A stretch of DNA of 54,833 nucleotides from Azohydromonas australica DSM 1124 (lineage in GTDB: Bacteria > Pseudomonadota > Gammaproteobacteria > Burkholderiales > Burkholderiaceae_C), in assembly GCF_000430725.1 (NCBI RefSeq), contig NZ_AUMO01000069.1, forward strand, positions 1 to 54,833, written 5' to 3'. The stretch's first letter is position 1; every line of letters begins with the position of its first letter. The notes beneath the pieces were generated by a model, which worked only from the letters and a program-made list of their open reading frames with translations, did no database searches and was not told where the DNA came from. Made by a program: the position numbers and the translations under genes. Of the stretch, positions 50,132 to 54,833 are shown piece after piece.

Positions 50132-50366
50132 ACAGCACTTCGGTTAGTCGCCAGGGGAAATCATTGGAGCCAAAGGCGGTCAGTGCCCGCTGATGCACTT
50201 CAGCGTCGAGGGTCGCTTTCTTCGCTCGTAGATCGGCCACGATCTGGCTGGCCGACTTCTGCTACCTCGCCTGCGTCAGCGCGACTTGGTACTCAGCTGC
50301 CTTCCGCTTCCGGGGGTGGGTCTTGCGCCAGTTGGCTCGCATGCTGACACCTGTGTCTTTAGCCAT
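50121..50366 (-). pseudogene. Small gene interrupted by an amber codon
   Basis: From ATG 50366 the frame reads MAKDTGVSMRANWRKTHPRK, RKAAEYQVALTQAR, then TAG (50262-50264), then QKSASQIVADLRAKKATLDA and EVHQRALTAFGSNDFPWRLT, stopping at 50121. Composition is the same on both sides and the length (81 sense codons) and downstream overlap look like one gene with a single CAG-to-TAG or similar change at codon 35. Function unknown; small and basic, perhaps DNA- or RNA-binding. Confidence 0.55.
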
Positions 50367-50577
50367 GCGAGCTAGTGGTCAGAATTCGCGTGGCGGAACT
50401 GTTGAGTCGCAGTCGCAAAGTGCCTGCGGGTTACTTGGTCCTGCCGATAAAAAATCCAATGTGGCGCGCGCCGGCAATGTCGGGCTGGCGCTCAATTCAT
50501 CTGCCACGGTTTGTCCCTGAGTTCAGGCCCAGCCATAAGCCGCACAAAGGGGAGGGCGCCACGCTCTACAGACGGAG
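50367..50577. other. Short gap without a recognised gene
   Basis: No ORF or hairpin supported between the interrupted small gene and the HTH regulator. Confidence 0.4.
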
Positions 50578-51054
50578 TCAGGCTGCCCCCGAAGGCGACG
50601 ACTGGCGCTGCATCAACAGCAGATCGACTTCACGCGCAGACATAGTGACTCCCGACGCCGGAACAACGACCCATTGGCCCGGTCCACCCAGCGCCACATA
50701 GTCTGAAGCAAACGGGGGCGATGACGTTTTTGGGTGCAGTCGCACCTTGCACTGCAATCTCACGTCGTCAATGGCCAGCAGTGCCGGTTCCATGGTGGCT
50801 ACAAGTGCCAGCTCCATCACCTGCAGAAATGTCTCTCCGTACCGCTGCGCGAGCAACTCGATCTCGGGCGGCGTTAGCGGTTGCCTTCCGGAAAGCTTGC
50901 GGTTCGACTGGGCGCGGCTGAGCTCAAGCACCTCAGCAACAACGGCCCATTGTTTGTGCCTGACTACGCCCTGGCGATCAAGCAACGTGCGCAAACACCA
51001 AGCAGTGATTTCGGATGCGCCTTTTGGTACTTCGGGCGTCTGATTTTTTGCCAT
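50578..51054 (-). CDS. HTH (BetR-like) regulator, divergent from the VirB operon
   Basis: From ATG 51054 the 158-residue product starts MAKNQTPEVPKGASEITAWC. The LRTLLDRQGVVRHKQWAVVA, EVLELSRAQSNRKLSGRQPL segment is a BetR-like helix-turn-helix, and PEIELLAQRYGE a short helix. It faces the transfer operon across 308 bp that contain a promoter-like pair and a perfect palindrome, so it is a plausible repressor of transfer. The upstream open frame to 51231 starts with unrelated sequence. Confidence 0.5.
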   Translation of the reverse strand: MAKNQTPEVPKGASEITAWCLRTLLDRQGVVRHKQWAVVAEVLELSRAQSNRKLSGRQPLTPPEIELLAQRYGETFLQVMELALVATMEPALLAIDDVRLQCKVRLHPKTSSPPFASDYVALGGPGQWVVVPASGVTMSAREVDLLLMQRQSSPSGAA

Positions 51055-51258
51055 GTAAATCAGGGGGAGTGGCGCGCGATTGTGCTGCCTCTCCTCGTGC
51101 ATAGCGCCGGAGTCCAGAGCGTCCAAAAGTTTCCTCCTGAGGACAAGAACCCAAACCGGTTCGCATAACAAGCACGAAATTATCGAACAACAGAGTTCGG
51201 GCCCAATCGAAGAGCTCCTTGAGCGAAACAACGAAATACAAACGAACGTGCAATGGAT

Positions 51259-51288
51259 TTGCTGTTCATATTCACAGCTGCCTATAGT
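51259..51288 (+). promoter_or_regulatory. Candidate promoter of the VirB operon
   Basis: TTGCTG (51259-51264) and TATAGT (51283-51288) with an 18-bp spacer give a sigma-70-like pair upstream of the trbM-like gene. Confidence 0.4.
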
Positions 51289-51325
51289 GGCGCATCAAAT
51301 GAGCTGATCTAGCGAAAAATGCTGC

Positions 51326-51343
51326 CTTAGCGCATGCGCTGAG
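51326..51343. promoter_or_regulatory. Palindrome in the leader of the VirB operon
   Basis: AGCGCATGCGCT (51329-51340) is a perfect 12-bp palindrome within CTTAGCGCATGCGCTGAG. It lies between the candidate promoter and the start at 51363, a good position for an operator used by the divergent HTH regulator. Confidence 0.5.
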
Positions 51344-51362
51344 ACCGCTGGAGTACCCCCAA

Positions 51363-51881
51363 ATGAAGTACCTCGTGGCAACCGCTGCTCTTGCAGCGGT
51401 GGGGGTGTCTGTCTGCATGCCGGCAACGGCATTCAATGGATGCAAAGTCATCTTGTGCCTTACTGGGCCATGGCAACAGATCAGCGAGTGCGTGCCCGAC
51501 GTCAAAGAAGCCTTGCGCTGCATAGCGCGTGGCCGGTGCTGGCCGTCGTGCCCGAGCGCGCCGGGCGTGACGCTGGCGCCGGCCAGCCCTGCCGCGTGCC
51601 CGCCGCAGTACGGGCTCTATGAGGTGGACGCCTGCGGACGGCAGGTGATGACGGGCTGCACGAAGAACCTGGCCATCGACGTGGCGTTCGAAGGCATCCC
51701 GTCCTGGGTACGGATCTGGACGAACACCGGGGACGGCTCGCAGGCGGTGACGCAATACAGCGAGCCGGCGCGCGCGCTGTACGGCGAGCACGTCAACCTC
51801 CAGTTCGACACCGACTACGCCAACTGGTTGGCGCTGCAGCCGACTGAGCCCCCGGTGACTTGCTTCGAAGGGGGGCACTGA
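51363..51881 (+). CDS. TrbM-like exported protein
   Basis: A 172-residue protein with a signal peptide (MKYLVATAALAAVGVSVCMP, cleavage near ATA-FN). The mature start FNGCKVILCLTGPWQQISEC, then RCIARGRCWPSCP, has the Cys-rich ILCL...EC...C text typical of TrbM. It is the first gene of the transfer operon and would sit in the periplasm during mating-pair formation. The role of TrbM is poorly known. GGAG lies about nine bases before ATG 51363. Confidence 0.65.
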   Translation: MKYLVATAALAAVGVSVCMPATAFNGCKVILCLTGPWQQISECVPDVKEALRCIARGRCWPSCPSAPGVTLAPASPAACPPQYGLYEVDACGRQVMTGCTKNLAIDVAFEGIPSWVRIWTNTGDGSQAVTQYSEPARALYGEHVNLQFDTDYANWLALQPTEPPVTCFEGGH

Positions 51882-51882
51882 C

Positions 51883-52371
51883 GTGCTGCCCGTCGATGTG
51901 CTGCTGACCCTGGCCGCACTGCACGCGCCGGCCATCCACCCCAACACCGTGGCGCGCGTCGTGGAGCACGAGTCCGAGCGCCAGCCCCTGGCCATCGGCG
52001 TCAACGGCGCCCGACTGGAGCACCAGCCGCGCTCGCTGGCTCAGGCGATCAACACCGCGCGCGCGCTGCGCCAGCAGGGCTACGACTTCGACGCCGGCCT
52101 GTGCCAGATCAACGTGCGCAACTTCGCATGGCTCGGCCTGGATGAGGTCAGCGTGTTCGACCCGGCGTCGAACCTGCGCGCGTGCCAAACCGTGCTGCTG
52201 GACTGCTTCCGGCGCGCGCCATCTCCTGATCCCCAAGCCGCGCTGAGGCAAGCGTTCAGCTGCTTCAACAGCGGCAATCACCAGGCGGGCTTCGCAAGCG
52301 GATATGTGAGCCGCGTTGTGAATGTTCCCGCTGCCATCCCTGCCGTCGCTTCCAAGGAGCTATCACGATGA
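51883..52371 (+). CDS. virB1: VirB1-like lytic transglycosylase
   Basis: A 162-residue protein of the SLT fold: ARVVEHESERQPLAIGVNGA contains the catalytic Glu (in HES, about residue 30), with GYDFDAGLCQINVRNFAWLG (the GLxQI motif) and ACQTVLLDCFRR. It opens the peptidoglycan for the secretion channel. No signal peptide is obvious, so export may be atypical or the start is further upstream. It begins at GTG 51883, one base after trbM stops, and overlaps virB2 by four bases. Confidence 0.85.
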   Translation: MLPVDVLLTLAALHAPAIHPNTVARVVEHESERQPLAIGVNGARLEHQPRSLAQAINTARALRQQGYDFDAGLCQINVRNFAWLGLDEVSVFDPASNLRACQTVLLDCFRRAPSPDPQAALRQAFSCFNSGNHQAGFASGYVSRVVNVPAAIPAVASKELSR

Positions 52372-52679
52372 TCCGCCGTCTCCAACTCATCCACCGCGTC
52401 CGCCAGCATCGCGACGCGCTGTCAGTTCTCGTGACCGCTGCGGCGCTTGCAGCGCTGCCCGGTGTGGCGCACGCGGGCCTTCCAGACATCGCCGGCAAGG
52501 CCAACGCCATCGCTGCATGGCTTGTCGGTGCCGGACTGGCCGTGATGACCGGCGCTGTCGTGTGGGCGGGCTTCCGCGTGTTGTTCCAGGGGGCCGACTT
52601 CCGGTCGTTGAGCAACCTGCTGTGGGGAGGCCTTCTCATCGGCGGCGCGGCCATCTTCGCGTCCTTCTTCCTCGGCTGA
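52368..52679 (+). CDS. virB2: VirB2-like pilin
   Basis: A 103-residue precursor: a long signal (to about residue 36, PGVAHA), then two transmembrane helices (AIAAWLVGAGLAVMTGAVVW and LLWGGLLIGGAAIFASFF) with a short loop. This is the layout of VirB2/TrbC major pilins. It starts at ATG 52368 inside the end of virB1. Confidence 0.85.
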   Translation: MIRRLQLIHRVRQHRDALSVLVTAAALAALPGVAHAGLPDIAGKANAIAAWLVGAGLAVMTGAVVWAGFRVLFQGADFRSLSNLLWGGLLIGGAAIFASFFLG

Positions 52680-52685
52680 CCATCC

Positions 52686-53015
52686 ATGTTCGAACGCATC
52701 TACAAGGGCGCCACCCGCCCACCAATGCTGTTCGGCATGCCGCTCAAAGCAGCCATGCCTGTGGGTGGCATGGGCGTGGTGTTCACCTTCTGGGGTGGCT
52801 GGGCGCTGGGCTGGAAGGTGGCGCTGTCCGTTGGGCTCGTGACCATCGCGCTGCTGATGCTCATGCGAGCCATCACCTACACGGATGACCAAGCGCTCAT
52901 GCGGCTGATGAAGGCACTGCGCCTGAAGCTCCTGCACCGAAATAGCGGCAAGTGGGGCTGCCGCAGCTATTCGGCCACCGTGTACCGAGGGCGTGACGAT
53001 GCTTGGATTCGGTGA
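52686..53015 (+). CDS. virB3: VirB3-like inner-membrane protein
   Basis: A 109-residue protein: MFERIYKGATRPPMLFGMPL is the VirB3 start text, and two hydrophobic segments (MPVGGMGVVFTFWGGWALGW and VALSVGLVTIALLMLMRAIT) follow. It anchors VirB4. The stop overlaps the virB4 ATG by 17 bases. Confidence 0.85.
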   Translation: MFERIYKGATRPPMLFGMPLKAAMPVGGMGVVFTFWGGWALGWKVALSVGLVTIALLMLMRAITYTDDQALMRLMKALRLKLLHRNSGKWGCRSYSATVYRGRDDAWIR

Positions 53016-54833
53016 CCTGAAGCAGCGTTGGGACGCGGCTGAGCGCGAGGTGCCGCTGTCCGCGATGCTGCCGTACAGCTCGTTTCTGACAGAGCACGAC
53101 CTGGCCACGCGCGGGGGCGGATACGTCAGATTTTTCGAGTTGGAGGCGGTCCCGTTTGAAACCGCCAGCCCTGAGCAGATCCTGGCGCTGCACATGGCGC
53201 TGTGCGCGTGGCTGGCAACGTTCAGCGAGGACTTCGCCGTCTACTACTGGCGCACGCAGTTCTACGAGGACGTGTACCTGCCGCCCGTGCGCGGCGGCGG
53301 CTATGCCCAGGTGCTGGATCAGGCCGTCACGGGCCTGCTGAGCAAGCGCCCGTTCCTGAACAACCGCATCTTCATCGCCATCGTCTACCAGCCGCGCGCG
53401 ACGAGCACGCACCGCAGCCGCGCGCAGATCGAGCGCGACCAGCGCGACGCCCTGCAGGTGATGCAGGAGCGCACGGTCAGCACGCTGCGCATGCTCCACG
53501 ACTTCTCGCCGAAGTTGCTGGGCAACGAGCGGCGCGATGGCCGCGATTACTCGCGCCCGGCCGAGGTTGCCTCGCTGCTGGTCAACGGCAAGTGGATGCC
53601 GGTGCTCGCCGGGCGCGGCCCGCTGCACCGCCGGTTGCCCGCCGTGCGGCTGTCGGCAAACGACGGCGTAGTGGAGCTCGCTGGCATTGCCGACAGCCGC
53701 TATGCCGCTGTGCTGGCCGTGCAGGAATACCCAGATGAAGTAGAGCCCGGTTTCCTGACCGGGCTCCTATACGAGTCGCTGGAGTACATCGAGGCGCAGT
53801 CCTTCAAGCCGCAAGCCCGGCGCGCGGCGATGAAGACGATGGACCTGCAGCTGCGCCAGCTGGAAGCTGCCGGCGACAAGGTGCAATCGCAGATCGAAGC
53901 ACTGCGCGAGGCCATCGACCAGGTAGGTGCAGGCGTGCTGGGCTGGGGCGAGCATTTCCTGACCGTCGCTGTCCTGGCTGCCTCTCTGGACGAAGCCAAG
54001 CACGCCGGCGAGCGCGCGGTCGGCACTGTCATGGAAACCACCGGCATCCGCATGGTGCGCGATGACATGCTTGCCGACAGCGCGTGGCTGGCCCAGGCCC
54101 CAGGCAACCTCAAGCGCCGAACGCGCGAGGCCTGGATTTCCTCCCGCGCATTCGGTGCGCTCACCTCGGGCCACGGCTTCTACCGCGGCAAGCCCAGCGG
54201 CAATGTCTGGGGGCCGCCGATCATGAACGTGCGCTCGCCCTCAGGCAGCGTAATCCACATCTCGTTCCACGCCTCGCCGTTGAACGAGGACAGCTTCGGC
54301 CAGCCGCTACCCGGGAATACCGTCATCACCGGCCGCACCCGCAGCGGCAAGACGGCGTGGGAGGCGGCCATGCTGATCCTCTCGCGCCGGTTGCCGCTTC
54401 CGCCGCGCGTCCTCGTGTTCGATAAGGACCGGGGCCTGGAGATCGCGGTGCGGCTGATGGGCGGCACCTACCTGCAGCTGCTGCCCAACACGCCCAGTGG
54501 CATCAACCCGATGCAATGGCCGGTGACGCCCAAGCTGTGCTCGTTCCTCGTGCAGTGGATCAGGACGTTGATCAGCGATCCGAACCTGCCGCTGCAGCCG
54601 GCCGAGGTCTCGGCGCTGGAGATGGCCGTGGACACGGTGCTGGGCGCCGATTGGGAACTGCGCCACCTCACCAGCGTGTACGAGCTGCTGCCGGTGGGAG
54701 GCCCCCATGGCGCCGGCAACAGCATGCGCGCCCGCCTAGGCCGCTGGATTCGCGGCGGCGCGCTGGGCTGGTGCTTCGACGCGGCCGATGATCGGCTGCC
54801 CAACACGCTCACCGTCGCTGGCTACGACTACAC
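52999..54833 (+). CDS. virB4: VirB4-like ATPase (3' end beyond the window)
   Basis: From ATG 52999 (GTG 52993 also possible) the frame is open to the last base, about 611 codons. It energises the type IV channel. Walker A reads GRTRSGKT (about 445-452), after the VirB4 N-terminal domain (EHDLATRGGGYVRFFELEAV, YWRTQFYEDVYLPPV, and FHASPLNEDSFGQPLPGNT near the ATPase). VLVFDKDRGLEI is the usual VirB4 follow-up. A full-size VirB4 needs about 800 residues, so about 200 residues, including Walker B, lie past the window edge. Confidence 0.9.
   Translation, partial: MLGFGDLKQRWDAAEREVPLSAMLPYSSFLTEHDLATRGGGYVRFFELEAVPFETASPEQILALHMALCAWLATFSEDFAVYYWRTQFYEDVYLPPVRGGGYAQVLDQAVTGLLSKRPFLNNRIFIAIVYQPRATSTHRSRAQIERDQRDALQVMQERTVSTLRMLHDFSPKLLGNERRDGRDYSRPAEVASLLVNGKWMPVLAGRGPLHRRLPAVRLSANDGVVELAGIADSRYAAVLAVQEYPDEVEPGFLTGLLYESLEYIEAQSFKPQARRAAMKTMDLQLRQLEAAGDKVQSQIEALREAIDQVGAGVLGWGEHFLTVAVLAASLDEAKHAGERAVGTVMETTGIRMVRDDMLADSAWLAQAPGNLKRRTREAWISSRAFGALTSGHGFYRGKPSGNVWGPPIMNVRSPSGSVIHISFHASPLNEDSFGQPLPGNTVITGRTRSGKTAWEAAMLILSRRLPLPPRVLVFDKDRGLEIAVRLMGGTYLQLLPNTPSGINPMQWPVTPKLCSFLVQWIRTLISDPNLPLQPAEVSALEMAVDTVLGADWELRHLTSVYELLPVGGPHGAGNSMRARLGRWIRGGALGWCFDAADDRLPNTLTVAGYDY

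Overview
The window reads as a stretch of a large conjugative or mobilizable plasmid from a GC-rich betaproteobacterium, most likely Burkholderiales (Comamonadaceae-like). The basis is protein style: IS110, IS5, IS3 and IS4 remnants of the betaproteobacterial type, an IncC/KorB-like partition pair and a VirB-type transfer system. No rRNA, tRNA or CRISPR array was seen. Assignments rest on reading the sequence and on remembered family motifs; no database search was run.

Layout. (1) 1-5760 is an insertion-sequence graveyard: a frameshifted IS110 transposase, truncated IS5, IS3 and IS4 transposases and a DUF5372-like scrap. A three-repeat lipoprotein (1719-2897) and a secreted HExxH protein (4370-5332) are intact between them. 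(2) 5947-13068 is a cell-surface or secreted hydrolase island: a large multi-membrane-segment patatin phospholipase, two more HExxH proteins (one a clear paralogue of the 4370 gene) and a secreted Het-C/zinc-phospholipase-like protein. (3) 14191-16507 is the replication origin: 18-bp iterons in both orientations, two DnaA-box-like sites and a Rep_3-type initiator. An AT-rich DUF6602-type PD-(D/E)XK gene follows (16579-17508). (4) 17579-25859 is a phage-like recombination module on the minus strand (single-strand annealing protein, YqaJ exonuclease, small genes, XRE repressor) facing a plus-strand replication-P-like gene and a sigma-region-4-like protein. A 5'-truncated group II intron with an intact domain V lies at its end. 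(5) 25988-37877 is accessory cargo: two GNAT acetyltransferases, two glutathione transferases, a frameshifted YpsA-like gene, a baeRF/host-attachment protein, and a co-directional set of PD-(D/E)XK protein, ADP-ribosylglycohydrolase, beta-CASP MBL hydrolase and PPP-type phosphatase (32093-36769). (6) 38024-42960 holds a CACHE-PAS-GGDEF diguanylate cyclase bracketed by a 21-bp repeat, a receiver-domain scrap, an RCC1/PxKF secreted protein and small genes. (7) 42962-54833 is plasmid backbone: H-NS-like protein, TumE-type toxin-antitoxin pair, an AcrVA2-like anti-CRISPR gene with an amber codon near its start, MobA/MobC, KorB-like ParB, ParA, regulators, then trbM-like, virB1, virB2, virB3 and virB4, which runs off the end.

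How the parts work together. Iterons, Rep and ParAB would maintain the plasmid. MobAC and the VirB genes would transfer it. TumE/antitoxin would stabilise it, and the AcrVA2-like protein, if made, would protect it from type V CRISPR on entry. The annealase/exonuclease pair could repair or rearrange incoming DNA. The best candidates for undescribed biology are the 30942-36769 cassette, which combines eRF1-like, nuclease-like, ADP-ribose-removing, RNase J-like and phosphatase functions, and the 4370-13068 surface hydrolase island.
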